From: Halococcus salsus
Lineage (GTDB): Archaea; Halobacteriota; Halobacteria; Halobacteriales; Halococcaceae
Direction of reading: 5' to 3'
Length of the DNA stretch: 64,000 nt
Assembly: GCF_009900715.1 (NCBI RefSeq)
Contig: NZ_JAAAJC010000007.1
Coordinates: forward strand, 1-64,000
How positions within the stretch are numbered: the first letter of the stretch is position 1; each line of letters opens with the position of its first letter. Both the position numbers and the translations under genes were made by a program. The notes beneath the pieces were generated by a model. It did not search any database. It was given only the letters and a program-made list of their open reading frames with translations, and was not told the DNA's origin. Below are positions 8,648 to 17,215 of this stretch, piece by piece.

Positions 8648-10108
8648 TCAGTCGTCGTCGCCGAGGAGTCGGTCGACGAGCACGTCGGGTTCGAACCGCT
8701 CGATGTCGTCGTAGCCCTGGCCGGTGCCCAGGAACAACACCGGCTTGCCGGTGACGTGGGCGATCGAGATCGCGGCTCCACCCTGCGAATCGGCGTCGGC
8801 CTTCGCGAGGATCGCGCCGTCGATCGTCGCGGCGTCGTCGAACTCCCGGGCGCGGTTGGTGGCGTCCTGGCCTGCGACGGCCTCGTCGACGAAGATCGTC
8901 ATGTCCGGATCCACGACGCGGTCGATCTTCTCGAGCTGGGCCATCAGGTCGTTCGAGGTGTGGAGTCGACCCGCGGTGTCCCCGAGCACGACGTCGATGT
9001 CGTGGGCCTCGGCGTACTCGACGGCGTCGTAGAGCACCGCCGCCGGGTCCGAGCCCTGGTCGTGGGCGATGACCTTCTTCCCCAAGTTCTCGGCGTGTTC
9101 GGCCAACTGCTGGTTCGCGCCCGCCCGGTAGGTGTCGCCGTTCGCGAGCACGGTCGAGAGGCCGCGTTCCTCGAAGTAGCGCGCGAGCTTCGCGATCGAG
9201 GTGGTCTTTCCGACCCCGTTGACCCCCGTGAACACTATCGTCACGGGTTTGTCGGCCTCGGCGATCCGCTGGTCGAAGTCGAACTGGCCGACGCTGATCA
9301 CTTCTCGAAGGGACTCGGCGAGCGCCTCCTCGACCACCGTCCCCGTGCCCTTGACCTGGGCGCGCGTCGCGCCGGTGAGCTCCTCGCGGAGCCGGTCGAG
9401 GATCGCCTCCGTCACCGTCATCTCGACGTCGCTCTCGAGCAGCGCCATCTCCAGCTCGAACAGCGGACCCTCGAGTTCGGCGGCCTCGATCAGCGACTGG
9501 CCGGTGGCGAACAGCTTCGCGCGCGTCCCGAACCCGAGGTTCTCGTTCTCCGATTCCTCCTCGTCCGGAACCGTCGTCGGCCGGTTCAGCCGGGTCCGCC
9601 GACGCTCGGGCTGGTCGTCGTCCGTCTCGGTGTCCGTCGTCTCGGCCGCCTCTGTCGCCGGCGTCTCCTCGACCGGTTCGGCTGCAGCGGCGTCCGACTC
9701 GTTCGTCTCCACGGTGGACGCGGTCGGCTCGTCCGCCGACGCTTCGATGGGTTCGGCGGGGTCGTCGGCCGACTCCGAACCCGTCGAGTCGCCGGAGTCG
9801 ACGGATCCAGCAGGGTCGTCGAGGCCGGCGGAACCCGAAGGATCGGTGTCCGTATCCGCCCCGAGCGGCGACGGCTCGTCCTCGGCTGCCTCCGGTTCGG
9901 CCCCGTCGAGCGTGGGTTCGTCCTCGACCGACGGTTCGGGAGCCGCCTCCGATTCGGTGGTCGTCGTTTCGGACTCCACGACCGTTTCGTCGGGTTCGGC
10001 CGCGGCTGCCGTTTCGTCGGTCTCGTCGGCCTCCGCCGCCGCGTCGTCGATCTCCTCCTCGGCGTCGTCCCGGAAGCTGCTGAGCCGGTCCTTGAGTCCG
10101 TCGAACAT
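8648..10108 (-). CDS. ftsY: SRP receptor GTPase FtsY
   Basis: 486 residues. The first about 190 are very acidic and rich in Glu, Asp, Ser and Thr, a typical halophilic membrane-associating A domain. The NG domain follows, with FTGVNGVGKTTSIAKLA (G1), DTYRAGANQQL, DTAGRLH and GAILAKADADSQGGAA. It docks SRP54-ribosome complexes at the membrane. It starts four bases after the pfdA stop in the block rpl39e-rpl31e-eif6-pfdA-ftsY. Confidence 0.97.
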   Translation of the reverse strand: MFDGLKDRLSSFRDDAEEEIDDAAAEADETDETAAAAEPDETVVESETTTTESEAAPEPSVEDEPTLDGAEPEAAEDEPSPLGADTDTDPSGSAGLDDPAGSVDSGDSTGSESADDPAEPIEASADEPTASTVETNESDAAAAEPVEETPATEAAETTDTETDDDQPERRRTRLNRPTTVPDEEESENENLGFGTRAKLFATGQSLIEAAELEGPLFELEMALLESDVEMTVTEAILDRLREELTGATRAQVKGTGTVVEEALAESLREVISVGQFDFDQRIAEADKPVTIVFTGVNGVGKTTSIAKLARYFEERGLSTVLANGDTYRAGANQQLAEHAENLGKKVIAHDQGSDPAAVLYDAVEYAEAHDIDVVLGDTAGRLHTSNDLMAQLEKIDRVVDPDMTIFVDEAVAGQDATNRAREFDDAATIDGAILAKADADSQGGAAISIAHVTGKPVLFLGTGQGYDDIERFEPDVLVDRLLGDDD

Positions 10109-10111
10109 CGC

Positions 10112-10585
10112 CTATTCGTCGTCCGATTCCCCGCCCAGGCCACCCATCTGTCCCTGGAGCTGTTGCATCTGCTGTTGTTGGAGCTGCTGGGCCTGCTGTT
10201 CGAGCTCCTCGCGTTCGGACTCGACCTCCTCGATCTCCGCTTCGACCTCGGAGATCCGGTCGTCGAGCGCCTCGCGTTTGCGTTCGAGGGTCTCGACCGC
10301 ACCCGCCTCGTCCTGCTCGGCCGCGTAGCCGCCGCCGAGGCTCACGACCGTCTCGTCGAGGTCCTGGATCTCGGCACGGACGTAGGCGTCGCCGCCGAGC
10401 GGGACCTGGACCGTCGAGCCGCTTTCGAGCGCGTCGAGCGCCTCGGTGGCCTCGTCGATCTCCGATTGTTCGTCACGGAAGCCCTCGATCTCGGCCTCCA
10501 TCGCCTCCTTTTGCTGTTCGAGCACGTCGAGCTCCTGGGAGAGCTGTTCGAGCTGACCGCCACCGCCGCCACCACCGAGGCTCAT
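10112..10585 (-). CDS. pfdA: Prefoldin subunit alpha
   Basis: 157 residues with two heptad-rich coiled-coil arms flanking the beta-hairpin core PLGGDAYVRAEIQD, the prefoldin alpha (GimC alpha) signature. It assembles with beta subunits into the jellyfish chaperone that hands unfolded proteins to the thermosome. The Gln-rich C-terminal arm (repeated QQLQQQQMQQLQ-like stretch) is longer than in many archaea. The start ATG overlaps the stop of a 21-codon reading frame. Confidence 0.93.
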   Translation of the reverse strand: MSLGGGGGGGQLEQLSQELDVLEQQKEAMEAEIEGFRDEQSEIDEATEALDALESGSTVQVPLGGDAYVRAEIQDLDETVVSLGGGYAAEQDEAGAVETLERKREALDDRISEVEAEIEEVESEREELEQQAQQLQQQQMQQLQGQMGGLGGESDDE

Positions 10586-10647
10586 CGGCCGCCCTCCGTG
10601 GCGCGTGCTTCGACTCCGATCCCGAACGTAGCAACGAACGTATCCAT
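10582..10647 (-). other. 21-codon ORF at the usual L18a position
   Basis: The frame from ATG 10647 to TGA 10582 encodes MDTFVATFGIGVEARATEGG plus Arg and overlaps the pfdA start by ATGA. In many haloarchaea the ribosomal protein L18a/LX gene (about 58 codons) sits between eif6 and pfdA. Only about 140 bases are available here, and I cannot find L18a motifs in any frame. It may be a decayed remnant, a tiny coupled leader peptide, or nothing. Confidence 0.3.
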
Positions 10648-10726
10648 ACCCGGGGCTGGGTGAGCACGTCGGAAGAACCTTGTCCTCTCGTCGGACGACG
10701 GTCGAGCCGTCGGGACTCGCGCGGTC

Positions 10727-11395
10727 TCAGCCGTCGATGTAGCCGAGCGCGTCCTCGATACGACCGAGCTCGGGCCCCGTGCTGTCCCGCCCGACGACGT
10801 AGCCGTTCTCGTTGGCGAGCAGCCCCGATCCGACGAGCGGCGCGCCGTAGTTGACGGTGCCGATATCCGCGGGCACGCCGAGGAGGTCTTCGAGGTAGTC
10901 GAGTTCCTCGTCCGTAGAATTAGGGTGACAGAGGACACCTCGGTCGGTGGCGACCGCCGCAGTGCCCACCGTGCGAACGTCCGCGAGCGCGCCGCGCTCG
11001 GCCGGGACCCCGAGGTGTTCCTCGACGGTCGCGACGGCCTCGTCCGGGAGGTCGGGGTGGAGGTAGGCCCCCGAATCGTTGACCAGCACGACGTTGCCGG
11101 CGGCGTTGATCCGACCGGGGAGCGTCGCGACGGGGAGGTCGGTCGCGTCGGCGATCCGCTCGCGTTCGGCGTCGGTGATGCGTTCGCTCGCGAGCAGTCC
11201 GTTCGAGTTGCCGGTGACGAGCGCGCCGACGGTCCCGGAGCCGGCGACGGTGGTCTTCACTGGCGAGACGCCGAGCTCGTCGGCGAGTTCCGCAGCGAAG
11301 TCGTCCTCGGCGTCGGGTCTGACGAGGAGGCAGTCGTCGGTGGCGCTCGCGAAGACCCCGACGTACGCCGAACCGGAAAAGGCCGCGCGGAGCAC
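10727..11395 (-). CDS. eif6: Translation initiation factor 6 (ribosome anti-association factor)
   Basis: 222 residues with the repeated pentein architecture of aIF6: [14 protein letters not shown] at the start, [13 protein letters not shown], internal [13 protein letters not shown] and [15 protein letters not shown]. It binds the large ribosomal subunit and blocks premature joining. The start lies one base after the rpl31e stop, and the set forms one ribosomal operon. Confidence 0.96.
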   Translation of the reverse strand: MLRAAFSGSAYVGVFASATDDCLLVRPDAEDDFAAELADELGVSPVKTTVAGSGTVGALVTGNSNGLLASERITDAERERIADATDLPVATLPGRINAAGNVVLVNDSGAYLHPDLPDEAVATVEEHLGVPAERGALADVRTVGTAAVATDRGVLCHPNSTDEELDYLEDLLGVPADIGTVNYGAPLVGSGLLANENGYVVGRDSTGPELGRIEDALGYIDG

Positions 11396-11396
11396 G

Positions 11397-11675
11397 TTAT
11401 TCCGCGTGTTCTGCTTCGACGACCCGCTCGCCTTCCTCCTCGAATCGAGCCGCGCGCACCCGGAGCTTACTCGGGGGCTTCTTCCGGCCGCGCGACCAGA
11501 CCGCCTCGTTGATCGAGGGGTCGAGGCGCACGGCGTCGGGGTCGGCCTTGAAGTGCTGGGCGAGGTGGTCGCGGATCAGCGTCATGGCGCGGTCGGCACC
11601 CTCGTGTTTGGGCCCGGCCTTGACCTTGCGGAGCGGCACCGTCACGACGCGCTCCTCGAAGTCGTCGGCGCTCAT
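11397..11675 (-). CDS. rpl31e: 50S ribosomal protein L31e
   Basis: 92 residues starting [18 protein letters not shown], followed by [14 protein letters not shown] and [19 protein letters not shown], all characteristic of archaeal/eukaryotic L31e at the peptide exit tunnel. The ATG at 11675 overlaps the rpl39e TGA; the 26 in-frame codons further upstream belong to the rpl39e gene in another frame. Confidence 0.96.
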   Translation of the reverse strand: MSADDFEERVVTVPLRKVKAGPKHEGADRAMTLIRDHLAQHFKADPDAVRLDPSINEAVWSRGRKKPPSKLRVRAARFEEEGERVVEAEHAE

Positions 11676-11824
11676 TCGTCGGTGTCCGAGCGCCGCCAGT
11701 TGCGTCGCTTCGGGTTGCGCATCGTGTCGCGGTCGGTCTTCATGATGACCCACGCCGGCACGCGACTGTTCTGCCGCTCGAGTTTGCCGAGGCGCTTCTT
11801 CTTCGCCTTGGACTTCTTGCTCAT
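11672..11824 (-). CDS. rpl39e: 50S ribosomal protein L39e
   Basis: A 50-codon gene from ATG 11824. The product starts [20 protein letters not shown] and continues with VPAWVIMKT and [14 protein letters not shown], the full expected length of L39e, a small basic protein lining the exit tunnel. It is the first gene of the rpl39e-rpl31e-eif6-pfdA-ftsY block and overlaps rpl31e by ATGA. Confidence 0.96.
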   Translation of the reverse strand: MSKKSKAKKKRLGKLERQNSRVPAWVIMKTDRDTMRNPKRRNWRRSDTDE

Positions 11825-11849
11825 GGTGGCAGTCCTATCCCGCCTCGGC

Positions 11850-11861
11850 TTATATCTTTGT
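11850..11861 (-). promoter_or_regulatory. Promoter of the rpl39e operon
   Basis: On the minus strand the sequence reads ACAAAGATATAAG, a strong TATA box with purine-rich BRE, centred about 28 bases before the rpl39e ATG at 11824. This spacing implies transcription beginning at or just before the start codon. Confidence 0.75.
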
Positions 11862-11894
11862 CCTTTTGGTTGCTTCTCACCGACGCGGCTCGCC

Positions 11895-12698
11895 TCAGAC
11901 GACCGCCAGCGGGAGCATGACGAGCACGCCGACGGCCAGCCCGAACGCCAGCTCCCGACGACCGCCGCCCGGCAGCCCTGCCCCTATCTCGCGGGCTTCG
12001 GGGATGAAGTCCGCGAGCACGAGGTAGACCATCGCGCCGGCGGCGAAACCGAACCCGACCGCGAGGAGGTCGCGCGCGATCCGGACGAAGTAGAAGGCGA
12101 CCACCGCGCCGACGGGCTGGGGGAGGCTCGAAAACACCGCCCACCACACCATCCGGGGGTTCGAGACGCCCATCGACCGGAGCGGTATCGAGACCGCGAC
12201 GCCCTCCGGCACGTTGTGGATCGAGATGGCGACCGTCATGAAGACCGCGAGCACCGGCACCGTGAGCCCGAAGAGCGAGACCCCACCCCCGAGGTCGAGG
12301 TCGGCGAACGAGACGCCGACCGCGACCCCCTCCGGGAAGCTGTGGACCGTGAGCACCCCGAGGATGAGCAGGAGCTTCCGGTAGTCGGCCTCCTCGTAGT
12401 GACGCGGGTGGACCTCGATGTCCGAGAGCACGCGCTGGCTCACGACCACGAGCGCCACCCCCGCGAGGAGCCCGAGCGCGAGTTCGGCGGGCGTGCCCTG
12501 CGCGAGGCCCTCGAAGACCAGCCCGAACGTCGACGCCGAGACCATGATCCCCGAGGCGAGCCCCCAGAGCACGACGTTGGTCCGGTCGCTCACGTCGTCG
12601 ACGAAGAAGAAGGGCACCGCGCCGAGGCCCGTCGCGAGCGCGGTGAGGAGCCCCGCGACGAAGACCAGGGTGAGCCCCGCCAGGAGGTCCGGTTCCAT
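11895..12698 (-). CDS. ZIP-family divalent metal transporter
   Basis: 267 residues, about eight hydrophobic helices. The metal-site helices are visible: [14 protein letters not shown] and [16 protein letters not shown], the paired H-x-x-P-E-G motifs of ZupT-like ZIP proteins that import Zn2+, Fe2+ or related ions. ATG 12698 is preferred; eight more in-frame codons upstream are possible but polar. No metal-regulator site is recognised upstream. Confidence 0.9.
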   Translation of the reverse strand: MEPDLLAGLTLVFVAGLLTALATGLGAVPFFFVDDVSDRTNVVLWGLASGIMVSASTFGLVFEGLAQGTPAELALGLLAGVALVVVSQRVLSDIEVHPRHYEEADYRKLLLILGVLTVHSFPEGVAVGVSFADLDLGGGVSLFGLTVPVLAVFMTVAISIHNVPEGVAVSIPLRSMGVSNPRMVWWAVFSSLPQPVGAVVAFYFVRIARDLLAVGFGFAAGAMVYLVLADFIPEAREIGAGLPGGGRRELAFGLAVGVLVMLPLAVV

Positions 12699-12746
12699 AC
12701 CGACGGAAGGAGACCGAGACACATATCAACTACCTTTCAGTTTTAG

Positions 12747-13085
12747 GCGCACCTCAACCGTGCTTCCCTTTCGATTGGGGCCGAATCCGAGGCGTTCGAG
12801 CGACTAAAGACCGAAACCGGCCTTGGATTCGAACGGCACGGCTTCCGCGGTACGTGGCTCGAAGGTACTGTCGACGCATCGGAGGCGGTCCTCGATGCGG
12901 TGCTTCGGCTGTTCGGTGGCGGACTCATCAGTTCGGTCTTCTATGACGATGATGGACGAGAACTCTTTGCAAGATACGACAACTCGCAGATGACGTTCTC
13001 CCTCGAATCGGAACTGGTGGATGACCTCTTCAGCCAACTCTCATCGGACGAAGTCAATCAGATCGAGCGGTTCGGCTGGGGCTGA
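12747..13085 (+). pseudogene. Start-less C-terminal fragment of an unknown protein
   Basis: The frame is open from 12747 (after TAG at 12744) to TGA 13085 and encodes protein-like sequence such as EAFERLKTETGLGFERHGF and LISSVFYDDDGRELFARYD. There is no ATG or GTG until GTG 12900, well inside the conserved-looking part. GC is clearly lower than in neighbouring genes. It abuts the convergent radical SAM gene. It looks like the 3' part of a transferred gene whose start was lost or shifted; a functional 61-codon protein from 12900 is possible. Function unrecognised. Confidence 0.5.
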
Positions 13086-14078
13086 TCAGGCCAGCGGCGT
13101 CCGCTCGACGACGGTCCCGTCCGCGGTCGGGTACTGCTCGACGATCTCGCCCTTGCCGACCTCGCCGTCCTCGACCATCTCCTCAAGCAGCCACCACGCG
13201 AGTTCGACGTGGTCGGATTTCTCGATGTAGAACTCCTCGGGCACGCCGAGTTGGGCGAGCTTCTCGGCCGTCTCCCAGGCCTTCCCGTAGACGAGGGTGC
13301 CGTCGTCGGTGACCTCGTCGAACTCCCGCCGGATGGTCTCGGCCATCCGTTTGAGGCGGTTGCGGTGCTGGGCGGCGTCCTTAAACACCGACGTACAGAA
13401 GTAGACCTTCTCGTGGTCGCCCATCGCTTCGAGGATGTCGTGGCTCCCCTCGACGGCGCTCATGTGGCCCTCGCGGAGTTCGAAGCCCTGTTCCTGCATT
13501 CGTCGGTAGTTGCCGTCGCTCATCTCGAACTCGTTGATGTTGCAGAAGTCCGCCGCGCCCTCGTCGAGGAAGTCGAGGAACTCCTGCTCGGCACGGATGC
13601 CCGGTATCTCGAACGCGGGGGTGAGGCCCTCCTCGCGGGCGATGTAGAGGATCTCCTCCCACTCGGTGCCGTGAAGATCGCCCCACTGCTCGAACGGCGG
13701 GTGGAAGCGGATCTCGTCGAGGCCCGCTTCCGAGAGTCGGCGCATGTTCTCCCGTCCACCCGTGATCCCCGTGTAGAGGTGGGTGTGATGGTCCTCGCCG
13801 AACTCCTCTTTGAGGAGGCGGAGGTAGCGACAGGTCTTCTCCATCGCTTCCTGGGGTTCGCCACCAGTAATAGACGTCCCGAGCGCGTCCATCTTGTGGG
13901 CCTCTTCGAGGATGTCCGAGTCCGATTCGACCTCGCGCTCGTTGGCGTAGGTCTGAGTGACGTTCTTCCGGTTCTCGCCGAGTGGGCAGTAAAAACAGTC
14001 GCGCTGGTCGCAGTAGCCGTAGACGAAGAGCACCATCTTGCCCCCCTTGGCGCACTGTTCACAGCCCTTCGAGATCAT
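13086..14078 (-). CDS. Radical SAM protein
   Basis: 330 residues. The cluster motif is YCDQRDCFYCP, that is C-x5-C-x2-C near residues 23-32, followed by SITGGEP (the GGE SAM-binding motif), IRFHPPFEQW and FEIPGI. It binds a 4Fe-4S cluster and cleaves SAM to a 5'-deoxyadenosyl radical. An N-terminal C-x2-C (GCEQCAKGGK) may bind a second metal. The substrate is unknown; it resembles an archaeal family often annotated only as radical SAM. A strong Shine-Dalgarno at 14086-14092 supports this start. Confidence 0.85.
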   Translation of the reverse strand: MISKGCEQCAKGGKMVLFVYGYCDQRDCFYCPLGENRKNVTQTYANEREVESDSDILEEAHKMDALGTSITGGEPQEAMEKTCRYLRLLKEEFGEDHHTHLYTGITGGRENMRRLSEAGLDEIRFHPPFEQWGDLHGTEWEEILYIAREEGLTPAFEIPGIRAEQEFLDFLDEGAADFCNINEFEMSDGNYRRMQEQGFELREGHMSAVEGSHDILEAMGDHEKVYFCTSVFKDAAQHRNRLKRMAETIRREFDEVTDDGTLVYGKAWETAEKLAQLGVPEEFYIEKSDHVELAWWLLEEMVEDGEVGKGEIVEQYPTADGTVVERTPLA

Positions 14079-14085
14079 TGTCTGT

Positions 14086-14092
14086 CCCTCCT
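14086..14092 (-). promoter_or_regulatory. Strong Shine-Dalgarno of the radical SAM gene
   Basis: The minus strand reads AGGAGGG, seven bases before ATG 14078. Such sites are uncommon in this window, where most genes look leaderless, so this transcript probably has a short leader. Confidence 0.65.
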
Positions 14093-14183
14093 ATTCGTCC
14101 GAGCCTCAAAAACCGTCTGAAACACGTCTCGACCGCCAACGACCCCCAAAGGCACATAAGAGCTACTCGCCTACCGTCGCCCA

Positions 14184-15257
14184 ATGCTGCTCGTGCTGTG
14201 TATCGACCTCGACGACGACCTCGGGCGGAAGGCCGGCGTCGAGACGCCCGTCGTGGGTCGCGAGCGGGTCGAGCACGCCGCGGTCGCGCTCGCCACCGCC
14301 GACCCGGAGGACTCCGATTCGAACGTCCTCTTCGAGGGGCTCCACATCCACGACGAGATCGGCGACGAGCAGGTCGAGGTCGCGGCGGTCACGGGTGTCG
14401 AGAGCGGCGGGGTCGCGGCGAACCGAAAGGTCGGCAACGAGATCGACCAGATCCTCGCGGGGCTCGCCACGGCCGAGGAGATCCGGGCGGTGGTGGTCAC
14501 CGACGGAGCCCAGGACGAGTCGGTGATCCCCGTGATCCGATCACGGCTGCCGATCGACGGCGTCCGGCGCGTGGTGGTCCGCCAGGCTCAGAACCTCGAA
14601 TCGATGTACTACACGATGAAGCAGGTGCTCGACGACCCCGAGACGCGCGGGACGATCCTCGTCCCGCTCGGGATCCTCCTGTTGATCTACCCGCTCGCCG
14701 AGACCGCCGCCCAGCTCGGCGTCCCCGGCGCGGCCGTCTTCGGGGTGCTCTCCGCGCTGTTGGGTCTCTACGTCCTCTTTCGCGGGCTGGGCCTCGAACG
14801 CGTCATCGACGAGGGCGTCGCGCGGGCACGGCGCGGGCTCTACGCCGGTCGCGTGATGGTGATCACGACCGTGGTGGCGGTCGCGCTGGTCGCGGTCAGC
14901 GTGGTTCGCGGGTTGGGAACGCTCGACGCCCACACCACCGTCAACGCGGTCGAGGTCCTCGCGGCGTTCACCGTGGGGTCGGTGCCGTGGGTCGCCGCGG
15001 CGGGCGTCACCAGCAGCCTCGGCCGGATCACGGACACCTACCTCGCCGAGCGGTTCCGGTGGCGCTACCTCAACGCGCCGGTCTACGTCGTCGCCATCGC
15101 GGCCGTCCTCCACGCCGTGAGCGGCTTCCTGCTCGGCGAGGTCGGACTGTCGTACACGGCGATCGCGCTCACCGCCGGCACGCTCCTCGGGCTGGTGAGC
15201 ACGCTCGCGTTCGCGGTGGTGGAGTCGCGGTTTCCGAGCACGCCGGAGCCCGTGTAG
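14184..15257 (+). CDS. DUF373 family membrane protein
   Basis: 357 residues. The N-terminal about 145 residues form a soluble domain beginning LLVLCIDLDDDLGRKAG, with VVVTDGAQDESVIP; the rest has six or seven transmembrane helices. This is the archaeal DUF373 layout (predicted membrane protein with a nucleotide-binding-like N domain). Function unknown. A TATA-like ACATAAG at 14153-14159 lies about 28 bases upstream, suggesting a leaderless transcript. Confidence 0.85.
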   Translation: MLLVLCIDLDDDLGRKAGVETPVVGRERVEHAAVALATADPEDSDSNVLFEGLHIHDEIGDEQVEVAAVTGVESGGVAANRKVGNEIDQILAGLATAEEIRAVVVTDGAQDESVIPVIRSRLPIDGVRRVVVRQAQNLESMYYTMKQVLDDPETRGTILVPLGILLLIYPLAETAAQLGVPGAAVFGVLSALLGLYVLFRGLGLERVIDEGVARARRGLYAGRVMVITTVVAVALVAVSVVRGLGTLDAHTTVNAVEVLAAFTVGSVPWVAAAGVTSSLGRITDTYLAERFRWRYLNAPVYVVAIAAVLHAVSGFLLGEVGLSYTAIALTAGTLLGLVSTLAFAVVESRFPSTPEPV

Positions 15258-15275
15258 CACCGCCGCTCGAACGAA

Positions 15276-15293
15276 CGGGGTCTGAAAACCCCG
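15276..15293 (+). terminator. Possible hairpin after the DUF373 gene
   Basis: CGGGGT (15276-15281) and ACCCCG (15288-15293) can pair around a six-base loop shortly after the DUF373 stop. No strong T run follows, so a terminator role is only tentative. Confidence 0.3.
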
Positions 15294-15417
15294 AGGACGG
15301 GTGATGCCACGCAACGGGTTGCCCCTTGCGAACCGGTCCTCGGGCGGGAGTATGCCTCGTCCCATCCGCGACTTTTCGGGTCTCCGTAATGAGCTTTGTG
15401 GTGGTTTCACTCGCCGT

Positions 15418-15439
15418 CGAAACCGACGCGTCGGTTTCG
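15418..15439. promoter_or_regulatory. Perfect 22-bp palindrome upstream of rnz
   Basis: Arms CGAAACCGACG and CGTCGGTTTCG meet without a spacer, about 70 bases before the rnz start, in a spacer of about 250 bases that holds no gene. It could be a dimeric regulator site or one of the dispersed palindromes of this genome. Confidence 0.45.
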
Positions 15440-15508
15440 GGCACGAACTCGATCGGTTTTCACCGGGAAGACGACAGTTTCAAGCGATGTGAGTTGGAAA
15501 TTCGCCCA

Positions 15509-16438
15509 ATGAGTCTGGAAGCGACGTTCCTCGGGACGAGCGGTGCGGTTCCGACGACCCGGCGCAACACCAGCGCCGTGTTCGTCCGGCGCGAGGGCGA
15601 GCGATTTCTCTTCGACTGCGGCGAGGGCACCCAGCGCCAGATGATGCGCTTTTCCACCGGCTTCGGCATTTCACACGTCTTCCTCACCCACCTCCACGGC
15701 GACCACGTGCTCGGGCTCCCCGGCCTCACGCAGACCTTCGACTTCAACGACCGCGAGGAGCCGCTCGCGGTCCACACCCCGCCGGGGACCAAGCGCGCTG
15801 TCGAGAACCTCGTCGGCGTCACCGGCGCGCGACCGGGCTACCCCGTTCGGGTTCACGAGGCTCATCCCGGCGCGACCGTCCTCCGGAACGACGACTACGA
15901 GGTTCGCGCCTTCGAGACCGACCACCGAACGCAGTCGGTGGGCTACGCGCTTGTCGAGGACGACCGCCGAGGTCGGTTCGACCGCGAGCGCGCGGTCGAA
16001 CTCGGGGTTCCCGAGGGCCCGAAGTTCTCGCGGCTCCACCGCGGCGAGACGGTCGAGGCCGAGGACGGAACGACCGTCGACCCGGAGCAGGTCGTGGGAC
16101 CGGAGCGGCCCGGACGAACACTGGTCTACACCGGCGACACCCGCCCGGCCGGCGCGACCGTCGAGGCCGCGACGGAGGCGGACCTCCTGATCCACGAGGC
16201 GACGTTCGCCGAGGACCGGACCGAGCGCGCCGGCTCGACGGGTCACTCGACCGCCCGACAGGCCGCCGAGCTCGCCAAACGCGCGGACGCGAAACGCCTC
16301 GCGCTCACCCACCTCTCCTCGCGCTACGCGGGCGAGGCCGACCGGCTCGAAGCCGAGGCGCGCGAGGTGTTCGGGTCGGCGTTCTTCCCCGACGACGGCG
16401 ACCGGGTCGAAGTGCCCTATCCCGAGGCGCACGACTAA
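15509..16438 (+). CDS. rnz: Ribonuclease Z
   Basis: 309 residues from ATG 15509. The metallo-beta-lactamase core has FLGTSGAVPTTRRN at the start, the zinc motif HLHGDHVLGLPGL near residue 61, ETDHRTQSVGYAL, YTGDTRP and a late HLSSRYAG. This is the tRNA 3'-endonuclease that trims 3' trailers. Codons upstream are open to 15326 but encode no conserved sequence; TTTCAAG at 15478-15484 is a plausible TATA element for the chosen start. Confidence 0.95.
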   Translation: MSLEATFLGTSGAVPTTRRNTSAVFVRREGERFLFDCGEGTQRQMMRFSTGFGISHVFLTHLHGDHVLGLPGLTQTFDFNDREEPLAVHTPPGTKRAVENLVGVTGARPGYPVRVHEAHPGATVLRNDDYEVRAFETDHRTQSVGYALVEDDRRGRFDRERAVELGVPEGPKFSRLHRGETVEAEDGTTVDPEQVVGPERPGRTLVYTGDTRPAGATVEAATEADLLIHEATFAEDRTERAGSTGHSTARQAAELAKRADAKRLALTHLSSRYAGEADRLEAEAREVFGSAFFPDDGDRVEVPYPEAHD

Positions 16439-16462
16439 GACCCCCCGCGATGTTCGGCCCGT

Positions 16463-17149
16463 ATGCCGAACGCGACCGTCTCCGACCTGCTGGCCCGCAA
16501 CCGTGCCCACGCGGACGGCCTTCCGGAAGGTCACTTCGAAGACGTGCTCGACGGCCAGAAACCTCCAGTCGTCTCGCTCTGTTGTGCCGACTCGCGGGTC
16601 TCACAGGAGGGAATGTGGAACGTCACGGAGCCCGGCTGGCTGTTCACCCCCTCGAACATCGGCAACGTCGCGTGGGACCTCGCCGACACCGATTCCGTGG
16701 ACGGTAACCTGCTCTACCCGGTCGCCAACACGGGCACCCGAACCGCCGTGGTGGTGGGACACACCGGCTGTGGCGCGGTCACCGCGGCCTACGAGGCCGC
16801 TACCGGTGGGGGGCTTCCCGCGGAGTGGGGTATCCGGCGGCGCGTCGAACCGTTAGTTCCCGTCGTCGAGGACGCACTCTCGGGACCGGTCGCCGATGGC
16901 GATGACGTGATCGACCGACTCGTAGAGTACAACGTCCGCGAACAGGTCGCGTTCCTCCACGAATCCGACGAGATCCCGACCGACACGACGGTTCTCGGTT
17001 TCGTCTACGACTTTCACTGCTCCTACGGTAACCAGCGCGGGCGGACCTCCCTCGTCGCCGCCGACGACGAGACCGACCCCGAAGCCCTTCGGGAGCGGGT
17101 CGGAGACGACGAGCGGGCGGTGCGGTCGCTGCTGTCGACCTCGTCGTGA
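16463..17149 (+). CDS. Beta-class carbonic anhydrase
   Basis: 228 residues. Zinc ligands are visible as CCADSRVSQEGMWN (Cys and the Asp-Arg dyad near residues 40-45) and HTGCGAVTAAYE (His and Cys near 95-98). It interconverts CO2 and bicarbonate. The N-terminal about 30 residues are soluble, so a cytoplasmic enzyme is likely. Confidence 0.9.
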   Translation: MPNATVSDLLARNRAHADGLPEGHFEDVLDGQKPPVVSLCCADSRVSQEGMWNVTEPGWLFTPSNIGNVAWDLADTDSVDGNLLYPVANTGTRTAVVVGHTGCGAVTAAYEAATGGGLPAEWGIRRRVEPLVPVVEDALSGPVADGDDVIDRLVEYNVREQVAFLHESDEIPTDTTVLGFVYDFHCSYGNQRGRTSLVAADDETDPEALRERVGDDERAVRSLLSTSS

Positions 17150-17184
17150 CGTCGCGTACCGGGTGGTGTGAGCGCCTGCCGTGG

Positions 17185-17190
17185 TTTTAA
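17185..17190 (+). promoter_or_regulatory. TATA box for the DUF460-type gene
   Basis: TTTTAA lies 26-31 bases before GTG 17216. This spacing supports that GTG as a leaderless start over the in-frame GTG at 17168, which would lie upstream of the promoter. Confidence 0.65.
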
Positions 17191-17215
17191 GCCCGAGACC
17201 CGCCTACCGCTTCCC

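Noticed and set aside
8756-10663. A 635-codon plus-strand frame opposite ftsY and pfdA
   Set aside because: Antisense shadow of the acidic FtsY N-terminal domain; low-complexity Arg/Leu/Val sequence without motifs.
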